Shown here piece by piece: positions 23,070 to 34,019 of a stretch of DNA of 64,000 bases. Position 1 is the first letter of the stretch. The number at the start of each line of letters is the position of its first letter. The DNA is taken from contig JABYQN010000003.1 in the NCBI GenBank assembly GCA_022606135.1, positions 3,100,001 to 3,164,000 on the forward strand, written 5' to 3'. Below the pieces are notes generated by a model. That model searched no databases. It was not told the DNA's origin and saw only the letters and a list, made by a program, of their open reading frames with translations. A program made the translations under genes and the position numbers. Origin of the DNA: Fomes fomentarius (Eukaryota; Basidiomycota; Agaricomycetes; Polyporales; Polyporaceae).

Positions 23070-25445
23070 TATGAGTCAGCAGCCTAGCGCGCACGCCGCT
23101 CTCGCTTGTGTGGCCCACATCTAAGTACTATCATGTACATAGCATGACAAGTCTGAGCGACCTTTAACTTGGTTCAGTATGGTTACAGTGCAGCGAAAAC
23201 ATGTGTAATACAGGGCAGCTCTATCTGCGATGGCCTCAATCTTGTCGACTGCTTGGCAATCAGTCTAACCACCAATTCTCAGGCTCCACGACGGTCGCGG
23301 TGCCGCGTCCGTGAGTCATTGTCGTCGCATAGATATCCCGTATCAATGGATCGATTTTACCTGGATCGCGCTCCGCCTGCGTTGTCCGGTCAACACTGTC
23401 ATGATCATGCAGAGCACCAAGTAGGCCATGAGACCGTTGCACTGGAACGGACGCATCATTTCCTCCAGATGAGCTTGCTCAGTTTCACAAGGTTCGGTGG
23501 GTTAGATATACAGACATAGGTGAGCCTGATTTACCTGCCCTGGAAAGGCGTTGGAGGCCTATTTTCGCAGGTCTAAGGGGTTTATCTCACCGCGTGAAAC
23601 TTTTTATTTTTGTTTTCTATTTTCCATCCCTTTCCTGACCTCGCAAAGGATGCGATCTTTGCAGTGCATGGCCGCAACCATACTGGGTTTTCGCGATCTG
23701 CAGGATAACCCCCAGCTTAAGTACTACCGCACCTCACTCGAACAGTGGTCACGACTGACTCTCCCGGATTTTTCCTCAGACTGCATTGCAAAGGTTCTCC
23801 AGTGATCCAATAGCTACGGTGTAGCAAGATACGATTTAATACTAACAGGTGACTCCACAAGCCACCGAGTCTTGGTGGGTTGGCTAGTGCTAGTACGGCC
23901 CTTCGAGCTCCGAGTCACCCAGTAGCGTCCGTATCCAACTCAAGGTGGGCTTTATCAACGGGTAAGGACCGTCTGCGCTAATATCATAACTCAGAATTAG
24001 CACCAGTGTGCCCGAACCCCAATCCGAGTCTCTGGAGCGAAGAGTTCAACCGCTGCTACTTGGAACTTAAGATATCGAATCACATATGACCTCTCAGGAC
24101 AGTGAGGTGACCACATCAGGAAAAACCTGATTCCCTCATTAGACATGATGAGGGATAATGAGGGACGTTAGGGCATTACTACTCAATATATAAGTCCCCA
24201 AATAATGAGCGGTCCATTAGTTGCCAGTAATCGGGATGTATCATCGATTCATCCTCAATAATTGCCATCACTGGTCACGTCATCACTCGGTACAATGTAG
24301 AATGCAATGGTGATACTATTAATTGGTACACTATTGTAAGCAATACATGACGGTACATAATCGAGTACTACTCCACACTAGTACAACCCCTCATCGGCCC
24401 CACAAGACGACAGAACTTGAATAGCTTGAATACCCATTGACGGCAGCGCGATACGGATGATATAAGCTGTAGACCGATGTCAACACATATGATAAGGAGA
24501 GACGATGGGCATACCGTAGGTGAACTTGGTCGCAACCTACGACTAATGCGGACGTTTCCAAGGCTCGACCATTCGAAAGCGTGGACGGGGTACGAGCGAG
24601 AGCCTAGAGACTAGGCAGTTGATGACAACACACCTTCGTGTACTGCCTCTGGCCAAGACGACATCCAGGTAAACGAGCGGGGACCAGAGGAGGTTCCACA
24701 GCCATGGCAACAATTCGGTGGCAATGACCGAAAAAGACGATGACCCGGTAATTCGTGATGCGACAGAGGAAGAGTGTCGGCCCTGTGGGTAGGTCTCGTC
24801 GATACGAGCCCTGGAGGGGGAACAGGACCAGCACAAGCACGACTGACAAACACACCTGACATACCCTGACAGTGACGAATCAACCAACCTTGGTGCAGAT
24901 ACTCGAACTCGCCCTAAATGCACAAATGAAAGACGTGTGCAAGACTCACATAGAGATTGCCACACTTGACGTGAACAGTGACCGCTGGCTTGCGACAAGT
25001 AGACCTGCCTCCGGCTGCACCACGATACAATGGCGACTTCAAGGAATCTTCACGGTGCTAGCCAGTGCACAGGAAACGAGAGGGACGATATTACAAGCGA
25101 CTGAGCCCTAGTACTATAGGAAGTAGGAGAGGACGAGCGGGCACCGAGATGATAGACTGATGATAACGTTGGGAAAAATGCGAGGTTCAACATGAGCGCT
25201 TAAAATACGACCCCGCGCAAATTGCCGAGAGCTTAAGGGCAGGTGCTGAGAGACTTGGGCGCAAATCGAAGAGTGTCTTCAATGACCACTGTACTGCAGG
25301 TTGCTGGCGGTATGGGTGTGAAGCATATGGTACAATTTTATGTACATGGCCACACTAAAAGATTTTCAGCATATTTTGAGGCAATTTGCCACCTCAAGCA
25401 CTTGTGAGATGCGTTAGCGGCCCTTATACATAACTGATCCCTAAT
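23070..25445. other. Gene-poor stretch
   Basis: No convincing gene on either strand. Open stretches at 23169-23519, 23551-23805 and 24543-24998 lack conserved patterns. Around 24120-24320 the sequence is AT-rich with short direct repeats (GATGAGGGATAATGAGGG), possibly an old element. It leads directly into the inverted-repeat element at 25448. Confidence 0.35.
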
Positions 25446-25582
25446 TACACTGCCAGACAGCGAAAAGTGGAAATTGAAGGAGAATGGTGAGATTGTGGAA
25501 ATCGTAGGAAATTTCCAGTAGAAATGAAAGACTCAACCTAGAAAGTGGTAGACACGATCTACGACAGTAGATACCAGGTGGA

Positions 25583-25656
25583 ACGGGCGGCTGTCCAGTT
25601 GATATCTACTGGTACGGGCGGCCGCTAGTTGATATCTGCTGAGACGGGCGGCTGGG
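25583..25656. repeat. Tandem repeat, period 30-31, about 2.4 copies
   Basis: Units begin with ACGGGCGGC at 25583, 25614 and 25644. The first two continue with AGTTGATATCT and CTG; the third is partial. It lies inside the inverted-repeat element. Confidence 0.75.
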
Positions 25657-25937
25657 AACACACGTGACTGACGGACTTGGATTTTCACAGTGAACGCCTT
25701 CCGCTGGGACCTCCTTCGTTATGAACTTCACTGAGTAGCACTATAGTGCTAATGCTCTGTTCGACACTTGCTGGCAGGCTACCCACAAAGTGTGCTCTGG
25801 TTTATCCCCTGTATGCTGGTTGGTGGTCACAGGAGGCAGTCCTGTGCCGCAAACTGCTTCGAAGACTGAGCTACTTATACTTTGTTGTCTTCACATATTG
25901 CACTGTCAATATAAATGCTCCGTACTGAAATACCTAG

Positions 25938-26030
25938 GGTTAGATGGCTGAGTCGGTGGATTGCCTTTCCCTTGCTGCTTTCATCCATGCTGTTTTCGGG
26001 AGTTCGATTCTTTTGGATGTCTTTTTTTTT
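25938..26030 (+). other. tRNA-like pol III promoter segment (pseudo-tRNA)
   Basis: A perfect A-box-like TGGCTGAGTCGG at 25945-25956 sits in a D-arm that can pair GGC/GCC. A B-box-like AGTTCGATTC at 26001-26010 lies in a weak T-arm, and a run of nine T residues (26022-26030) follows as a pol III terminator. The acceptor and anticodon stems do not pair, so it is not a working tRNA. It resembles a Leu/Ser-type tRNA-derived SINE head. Confidence 0.35.
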
Positions 26031-26199
26031 CCAGGGCTTTCTGCACTTTCTCGGCATCAATTCTCAGCTCATCATGATGACCAAGTGGGATTGTGGCATC
26101 CACATGCCAGGTTGAGTCTTTAATTTCCACTGATTGTGACCCCGATTACCACAATCCGCACTGACTGCAATTTCCACTGGTCTGGTGTCTGGCAGTGTA

Positions 26200-26860
26200 G
26201 GGAATCAGGTTCTTCCTGATGCAACGGAACCCTTAACCATATCGCCAACCATCATTCCTCGCTCCCTCCAGTCGGAGATATGTCTACATTCAGGGCCACT
26301 AGCAAAAAGCTATACTTCATCTTTGAAATATAATAATCAATTTTAATCGAGTTAACTACCTGTTGTCGAGGAACCTACCAGTAACACGCCTTTGCCTAAG
26401 CCCATCGTCTTCCTCAGGCTGGCAGAACATAATTGTGGGATTCGACAACTCACTGGGTGACAGCCTACAGGAGTCAATCACCATCGACATCAACTGGCCA
26501 CCATGCCAGTGGCTTGCCAACTTCCGAGTTGTGAACGCCTACAGAGATGGTCTCTCTACGAACTGATGTACAGCACATAGTCCCCCAGCAACTCAGTGCT
26601 ACCGCATCAACCATATTTACTGGTTGTGGGTAACCCCCACCAGCGCTCAGCGCTCAACATCGATCCTCAAGTCGACATAACAGTGGATATCTAAAGTAGC
26701 TGTACATGGTCGATTAACCTCTCAATAAAGATACGAATAGCAATACACTACTACTCAGTCCATCCTTGCCTTTCATTCATTCACCCCTCTTCGCTATATA
26801 CCTATACCTATACTCCCGGCTCTAAGACGAACTCCACCCAGGAAGGACCCCCAGCCAGCC
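26200..26860. other. Intergenic, unassigned
   Basis: 3' flank of the Rxt3 gene. A short plus-strand open stretch at 26363-26566 is of no recognised family. Confidence 0.3.
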
Positions 26861-29800
26861 TCACGACGTCACGCCCACCTGGACCCACTTCCACTGCTGC
26901 GCCTCGAGCTTCCAGCCCTTGCGCATCCCGTTCACCACCTCGGTGCTCACGACGTTGATCCCGTCCGCCAAGAACTCAAAGTTCTCCTCGCCGAGGTCGC
27001 GGTGCAGGATCTGGATCGGGCCGGTCCCATCCTCGGTCGACTCGTCGCTCGCCTTCGACGACGGCGCAGGCGTCACCGCCATCTCGCGTTCCACTGGGGG
27101 AGCACCCGCACCGCCGTCCGTGGACGCAGCAGGGCCCGCAGGCACAGCATCTCCGATTGTTCCAGTCTTCTCAGAATCCTCCGTATCGCCGCCGCCGCCA
27201 GACGTCGACTGCGTGAGCCCATTGAATGTGCTATTCTTCTTCTCGGACAGCCCGTTCGCGCCATCGTTCTTCTCCAGCACAGTGCTGTCATCCACGGTCG
27301 ACTTCTCCGCATGCTGCCCAGCGCCGTCCTGGGCCCCCGTGCATCGCGAGAGCTTCCCATGCGTGCCGCCCGCAGTCGTCAACAGTGCGACGACGTACCT
27401 GCGCCCGCCAGTGCCCGTGCCGAGGCTGTCAACCGCTCCTCCGTCCGTCGCAGCGTTCTCCTTATCGCTCTCCAGCTCGCTTGACGGGATCTGCCCGCGC
27501 TGGGAGATGAGGAAGCTCTCCCAGAGCGTCTCGACAACCACGGCCCGCTGGGGGATCAGCTCGTCGTCACCCGAGCCGTCTCCCTGCGTATCTGACGGGG
27601 TGTTCTCTGCGCGCGCGAGCTTCCTGCGCTTGCTGGGGCGCGTCTCCGTCGTAGGCTGGGGGAAGAGGACAGTCTTGAGCGCGTCTGGGTGGTACTTAAA
27701 TCTAGCCCCCCAGGGGTGTCGTGTCAGTTCCCGAGTCTGTTGTGTGCAGGTGATGATGAGAACATACCCGATCTCTGGCCAGCTAGAGTCGGTGCCGAAC
27801 ACCATGACCCGCGTCGCACTAAGCTCCTCGTCCACTTGGTCGAGTCGAAGCTGCACAGCGCTCTCTCTCTCGCCGTCTGCAAACGACGACGCCCCGTGCA
27901 GCCGTCTCCGCTTGCGACCCAGTCGCGGTGCACATCCCAGTGCTGACCGTCGCTCCGCGTACTCGAGCATTCGCTGCGAGCGATTGCGCAGCCCGAACGA
28001 ATGGGCGGTGCCCGCCTGGCAAGAATCCGCCTTCTCCGTCAGTGACAAAATCCTCGCAAAAATCACCAACGCACTGTGAGGCTCACCGGGACGAACACAG
28101 CCTTGAGGACCTCCACACCCGCACCGTCATGGCCGTTCCCCCACCCCGAGCTCAACAACGAGTTCCCATCATCCTCCTGACCCAAACTCTCCACCTCCAT
28201 CTCCCCTGGCGCTCTCTCTCTGTCTCTCTCCCTCTCCCTGTTCCTCTGACCCCCCTCTCTCTCGGGCGCAACCCCGCCCCAAACCCACCAATGAACCTCG
28301 CCTCCCTCGTCAGCCTCACCTCCATCCTCAAATCCCGCCCCTCCCTACGCGCCCTGCGCGCAGCGCTCCACGACACCCAGCCCGCATGCAGCGCGCACAA
28401 GAACAGGTCCGAGTCGTCCGTGTACACCCTCCTGCCCTCGCGCACCTCTTCGGGCCACGGGCGCCCGTACTGCGGCGCCGTCCCGCAGAACTGCATGCAC
28501 AGCTGTCTCTGCGCGCCCGTGAGCGGCGGCACGGCGGGGATGAGCGCCCCGCCCCAGATGCGCGGCCGTGGCGGGCGCGTGAGCGGGATGAAGCGCGAGG
28601 GGAGGTAGATGGTGGCGCGGATGTCTGTTGGGTCCGACGGGGCGCCGGTCTCGGTGAACGATGGCGGGAAGTCGAGGAAGGGGAAGGGCGTGCGCGGGAA
28701 GACGAACGTGCCGAGGTGTCGGACAGGTAGGACGAGCGTTGGCGAGCTCGAGCGCGGGAACATATATGGTGCAGGGATGGCTTGCGCTGCGGGATCGTGG
28801 AACGGCAGCGGCGACGGGGATGGTCGACGGGGGTAACCGATTGGCATCCCGGGAGGATACATGTCTGGCGGTGGATGTTGGCGCATGTGCGGGCCGGGAG
28901 CCATTTGGTGAGGATGGGGGATTTGCTGATGAACGATCTGCGAAGGCCGCTGTGGTGGGATGCCCATCCCAGATGGCATCGACCCAGGTCCCTTCTGCGG
29001 GCCTAGTCGTTCCCGCTGGTGCGGATACTCGAGCGGGATGTCTCCAGGCAGCGGTGGCGCAGGGCCCATCGCCCCCTGCTTGCTCGGCGGCCCAACGTGC
29101 GGCGACGGCTGCGCGCCGGGCAACGGCGTGCCAGACACCGAATGCGAGTGGTGCAGATGATGGTGGTGCGATTGCTGAAGATGAGCCTGAGCCTGACCTT
29201 GACCTTCCCGTGCACGCGCTGCGCGGATGGCCTCCATATCGCGCATCTCGCGCTCCACCCGCTCGCGCTCCATGAGCTCGTACTGCGCCTCTTTCTGCAT
29301 CGCAAGCTCGCGGTCGCGGCGGAACTCCTCCTCAGCGGCCTTTTCGCGCTGTTCGCGTTCTCGTGTTAGTTGCTCCCGCTCCCGGTCGCTGCGGTCCTTG
29401 TCCCGGACGCTCGCCCGCTTGCGATCGTCCCGCTGGGCTTGCGCATCCTTCGCACGCTCACGTTCCTCCCGGTCCCTGTCTTTCGTGCTCGTACGCGACT
29501 TGCCACGGCCTGGCGCCCTAGGGGCCTCCGTCTCCCACTGGACGGGCACATCCTCGTGCCCTCTCCTGCGCTCCATTTCCCTCCTCTCGTCTTCGGGGCT
29601 GATCAGCGTCTGGTGGAACCTCGGCCACCCGCCGTGCTGCTGGCCATGGGGCGGGCCGATCGACATCGACATCGACATCGGCGGTTGGTGCTGGTGCTGG
29701 TGCTGAAGCTGGTGTTGATTCTGCGGCGGGAGTTGGGGTTGAGGCTGGGGCTGAGGTTGTACGCGCATGGGGTGAGCGATACCCTGCAGCTGCAGCTGCT

Positions 29801-32122
29801 GTTTCCTCATCCACTCGCGTTCCTCAATCTCCGCTGGCGACAGACCCATCCCAGCACCGAGACCGAGCCCAACGCCTCCGACGCCCATCAAGTCGTGCGC
29901 GTGCTGACGGAAGCCCTCCTGCTCCCTCTCCCGTCGTTCCCTCTCCCTCTCTCTGTCCCTGTCTCGCTGCTCCCTTTCTCGCTGCTCCCGTTCGTGCTGC
30001 TCCCTTTCTCGATCCCTGTCGCGTTCTCGCTGCTCCCTCTCCCTCTGCATCTGCATCTCTCTGTCCCTCTCCCTCTCCCGCTCCCTCCGATCCCTCCGCT
30101 CCCTCTCCTGCATCTCCCTCTCCTGCATCATCTGCCTGTCCATCTTCTCGCGCTCCCTCTGCTGCGCCTGTCTCTCCCTCTCCCTCTCCCTCTGCTCGTG
30201 CTCCCTCCGTATCGCGCCAGGGCTCTCATGCTGGCTCGCCCCACTATCTCTTCGATCCCGTTCTCGGGGCATACCCACAGCCCGCTCCCGTTCCCTTTCG
30301 CGTTCTCTCTTGTCCGCAAGAGCATTCGGGTGCACGCCAGGTCCAAGGATATGCGACATCGAGTCTTGGGGACGGCCGGGGCCGATGGGGGTCGGGGGCA
30401 TCCCAGGGCCAGAGGCGCCGACTCCGAGGGGCGGCGGTCCACGGGGTCTGCCCATCCCACCCGGCCCGGAATCCCGCTCCCTCACATCACGCTCGTCATA
30501 GGGCGCCGGGCGGAGACCGGCCATGACGGGAGACGCTGTCGCAGACTTGAGGTCGAAGGCGCCGCCCGGACCTGGCGGAACGCTGCTGGTGCTGCTGCCG
30601 CGCCCGCGGTGGCGGTCGTGGTGGGAGTGGGAGCTGCCCTGCGAGTGATGCGAGAGGGAGGAGTGAGAGTGCTGGTGAGGAGAGGGATTTTGGCCTTGGT
30701 ATGGGAGGCCGTACATTGGGGATTGTTCGCCACCTATCCGCAAGTTCATGCCCGGAGACGAAGAAGACGGGGGAGGCGGATGCAATGAAGGCGGACCGCT
30801 GGGAGGGACACCGGGGCCTACCTGGGTAGGAAACAAGGGGATGCTACCTTGCCCGGGTCCGTGGATGTGATGAGTGTGAGGTGGAGAGGCATGAGTGGAC
30901 CGTGAGGGCGGGGGTGGCATGTGCATGGATGATGGTGTGCTGGGATGGGTGAGCGAGGCATGGTGGTGATGATGATGATGCGAATGGGACTTTGGCGGGA
31001 GACTTGGGTTACGATGTTCAACGACGTATATTTGTGCTTGAGAGGGAGCATTCGGAGGTCCTGGACACAAAGGTACTGTTAGCACTCTGACTCGGTATGG
31101 TGTGTTTCGTTGACTATGGGCTCGACATGAAATATATGATCGGATATAGACGGCTAATCAGACAAAGAGGGCTTCTATAGCACATACAAGTGCCGGTGGA
31201 CTTCGGCAAGATATAACTTCGCCGCAGCGCAAAAGAAGATGTAGAGAGATGTGAATGTGACACCATCGCGATCATCGCCGGCAGAAGTCTAGAAGCTGTC
31301 AAACGGGTGATTGTATCAACCGAACACACCGCTCCCTGGAGCCGCCAGGCAGCCCACACTCACTCCTCCAGCGCAGAATGTGGACGATATCATACCCACA
31401 CAACGGTCGACATGAAAGGATCGCAGCGGGTGCGGGGGAGAGTCGAGAGCAACACATAAACAGACTCGTGATCTTCCCTGACGTCGGCCGCGCCGCATAC
31501 AGTCACCCAACTCCAACAGCACGAACGCTGGTAGAACAGGTATACACCCGTCCATCACAAGCGAGCAGCGCAGCCCAATGACCCGGATTGCGAAACAAGA
31601 CCGAGAGCGAACAAGCAAGAAGCCGAACAAAGGTGGATCGCAGTCATGCTCACCTGGCGGCCGCTCATGCGGATGCGACATGCCCTCCGGATTGGCTCTC
31701 CTCGACGGATGGGGGACATCGTACTGCTCCTGGAGCAGCTGCGACGGCGGCGGGAGGAGCGGTACGCGCTGGGAATGGGCCGGGAAGTCCGCAGAGAGAG
31801 GCGCCCCAAACGGCGGGGGATGACGCGGGGGGCTGGGCGGCCTGCTGTGGGCGAACGGCGGTGGCGACCGACGGTGCTGCAGGGGCTGGGAGGTGAACGG
31901 CGGGTGGGAGACGTCGAGCGGGTGGCGGTCGTGTTCGCGTGTGTCGCGAGGCCGTTCGAGGGGCGGAGAGTGATGAGGTGGACGGTGTGTAGAGGGTGGA
32001 GGCTGCTGCTGCTGGTGCTGCTGGTGTTGCTGCTGGTGTGCGTTCTGCTCCTGCTCCTGGCGGGCGTGTCTGCGTGTGCGGTCGTCGGAGGGGGAGTCGT
32101 GGAGCAGGGCGGCGACGTTCAT
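26861..32122 (-). CDS. RXT3: Rxt3-like subunit of the Rpd3L histone deacetylase complex (multi-exon)
   Basis: Nuclear co-repressor component. Exon 1 runs from ATG 32122 (MNVAALLHDSPSDD; an upstream in-frame ATG lies at 32191) to a GTGAGC donor at 31653. Exon 2 starts at 31060 and encodes a long low-complexity region: His and Pro tracts, then Arg-Glu repeats over about 29,950-30,330. The Rxt3 domain follows (RFIPLTRPPRPRIWGGALIP ... YTDDSDLFLCALHAGWVSW ... DLRMEVRL), continuing as GWGNGHDGAGVEVLKAVFVP near 28090-28150. After an intron (acceptor near 28020) comes GTAHSFGLRNRSQRMLEYAERR, and the gene ends KWVQVGVTS at 26861. Between DLRMEVRL and GNGHDGAG the frame changes, near 28,230-28,300; a GTGAGG-to-TCAG intron or a one-base indel would explain it. 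About 1,400 aa. Confidence 0.85.
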
Positions 32123-34019
32123 GGCGGGGGGAGGAGTCGGTGGGGGAAGGGAAGAGGGCGGAAGCAAGGTGAGAAATTGGCAGACGTCCATTGAAAACGC
32201 GGTCGCTGATCACAGGGGTAATCGAGATCGTTATCTCGCAACAGCTCTTACCTCACAAGCCTCTTCCCTAAATCCCTCCTGCTCCAGACATCCCCCTTCC
32301 CTGCGGCCTCCATCGCTACACACCCACTGCTCTTTCTCAGCGCTGAGGCCGTCCGCTCGACGCACGAGAGCACACACGCTGCTGAGCATGCAACGGCCAC
32401 GAGGCGGATACAGTGGCGGAGACGCGGAAAGACGGAGGTGCATTGCCACGCGACGGGGCAGACTTCGATCATTCCTGCGCCCGGATCTGAGATTCGAGTC
32501 TCCGGATACAGGCGCCTACTTATGGCCTGCGCCACCGAGATTCAAGGCCGCGTCCCTAGCCGATCCCGCTAGCCAATATAAGCCTCACACCATCATACAG
32601 TCCTCCGAGTCGTACGCACCTGCCTGCAGGCATCTGCTTGCTCCTCGTGCACGCACAAGGTCATAACATCGTCACAATGGACGGAGGCAGGTGATACCAA
32701 ATCTCGCTCTCGGAGGCAAATACACTGTAAGAGAGCGCTTCCCCGACTACGCGCATTCGGAATCTCACTAGCTTCGCGCGACGCAGAACCCAACCGCGCG
32801 GCATTCGAGAAAGTCTCGAGCTCCGCGGCGACAGAGAGGTCGACGGGAACTCTCTCGTGGGCTGTGGCCATCCACGCCACGTCCAGAACATTGACAGCAC
32901 ACAGGAAGCATGCAATCCCACTTACGACAATGTCCGTTCGCATACTCGCCTCTCAGACTCCCGTGAGTCGTGCGAAGCAAACGTACGAGCGTATGCAGCC
33001 TGCGGTGCTCCTTGCAAGGTTCGAACCCGAATCCAGCTCCCACTCCCAACGCTCTTCTCATTCTTCCCGAGCCCACCTGCGGCAGCCGGTGTGGCAAGAG
33101 AAGGTGGATATATATGTATGAATACCTCCGAATCGATCGAGCACTTACACAAACTAGGCATATTACCAATTCGATTTCGTCCACCGTGGCTGGCGTTACA
33201 TCAACTAGGCCGCTCAACGTTCAACGTAACGCCCCACCTAGATCTCGTGCCCGTGGCCAACTAACGCATCGAGCTCGAGAACGCATACGACGGTCGACGC
33301 GGCCTGCACGATGAACGAGGATGAACGTGAGAGTGTCAAAACACATTGTGGCAGCGTCCAACGTTGATATCGCCGTCGGCCGCGATGAAGGTTTCGGCTT
33401 CGAGTATCGGGATCCATATATACATTGATGCATCGATTGAGGGTGCAGATGATGACATCGATGATGATGGGAAGCCGCGAAGCGCCCATATTGTGAACCA
33501 TGCATGTAACATGAGCGACTTCTGCCAGACTGCCACCATGTAGTACACAGTCGTGCTTCGACGCGATCAGCAGACTGCCGAAAAAGAGCAGACCGCGATT
33601 GCAGCAATAGATATACATGGGGATTGTACTACTTGTTGGTTGTACTTGGCTACACGAAACCCATTCGCGAGCCCAGAGTCAAAGTCATTCTCCGTAAAGC
33701 GATCGTCAAAGAAAAACAGAAAAGAAGAAAAAGAAAAAGAAAATACAGGAAGAGGAAGAAAACCTTGTGCCAGGTGATAGAATTGAGTTGGAGTGGGAGG
33801 GAAAGTGAAAGTGAAAGTGAAAATGATGAAAAGAGTATGAATAATAGCTTGCGCGTACTGTACGATAGCATAGCCGGGAAAGCACGGTCAACAGCGTCTC
33901 GATCCAGCAAAGAGACACAGAGAGAGAGAATGTGTGTGTTGTGTCTGTGTCCTGCGTGTGCGAAATGCAGGTGCAACGCCCCTCCCCCATTCTATAAGAT
34001 ACGATGGCCCACGACTCAA
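32123..34019. other. Intergenic with purine-rich tract
   Basis: Contains the Rxt3 promoter/5' UTR and the 3' flank of the Ran-binding gene. A strongly purine-biased tract of AAAGAA/GGAAG type runs at about 33700-33830, with four near-perfect GTGAAA units at 33805-33830. Open stretches around 32768-33217 and 33238-33618 are judged non-coding. Confidence 0.4.

Larger units (their letters stand above)
25448..26197. mobile_element. 750 bp non-autonomous inverted-repeat element, TA target
   Basis: The left end reads CACTGCCAGACA..., with an AGTGGAAATTG block shortly after. The right end reads ...AATTTCCACT, then TGTCTGGCAGTG, the inverted complement. Similarity of the ends extends imperfectly for about 60 bases (a further GATTGTGG / CCACAATC match). 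The element is flanked on both sides by TA (25446-25447 and 26198-26199), as expected for a TA-target DNA transposon. No transposase is present, so it is a MITE-like derivative. Inside are a 30-31 bp tandem repeat and a tRNA-like segment. Confidence 0.65.

Noticed and set aside
24543..24998. 151-codon minus-strand frame
   Set aside because: Cys/Arg-rich translation with no conserved pattern, and overlapping open frames on the same strand.
29370..30788. 472-codon plus-strand frame opposite the Rxt3 gene
   Set aside because: The Leu/Pro-rich translation is the complement of the Arg-Glu repeat tract; no domain.
32460..32550. Minus-strand tRNA-like stretch with TGGCGCAGGCC and GACTCGAATCTC
   Set aside because: D-arm and T-arm halves can be drawn, but there is no room for an anticodon arm and the acceptor does not pair.
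32984..33040. GGTTCGAACCC, a B-box-like sequence suggesting a tRNA
   Set aside because: No A box at the right distance on either strand and the T-stem and acceptor do not pair.
32768..33217. 149-codon minus-strand frame
   Set aside because: No recognisable family; several overlapping frames of similar length on both strands suggest chance.
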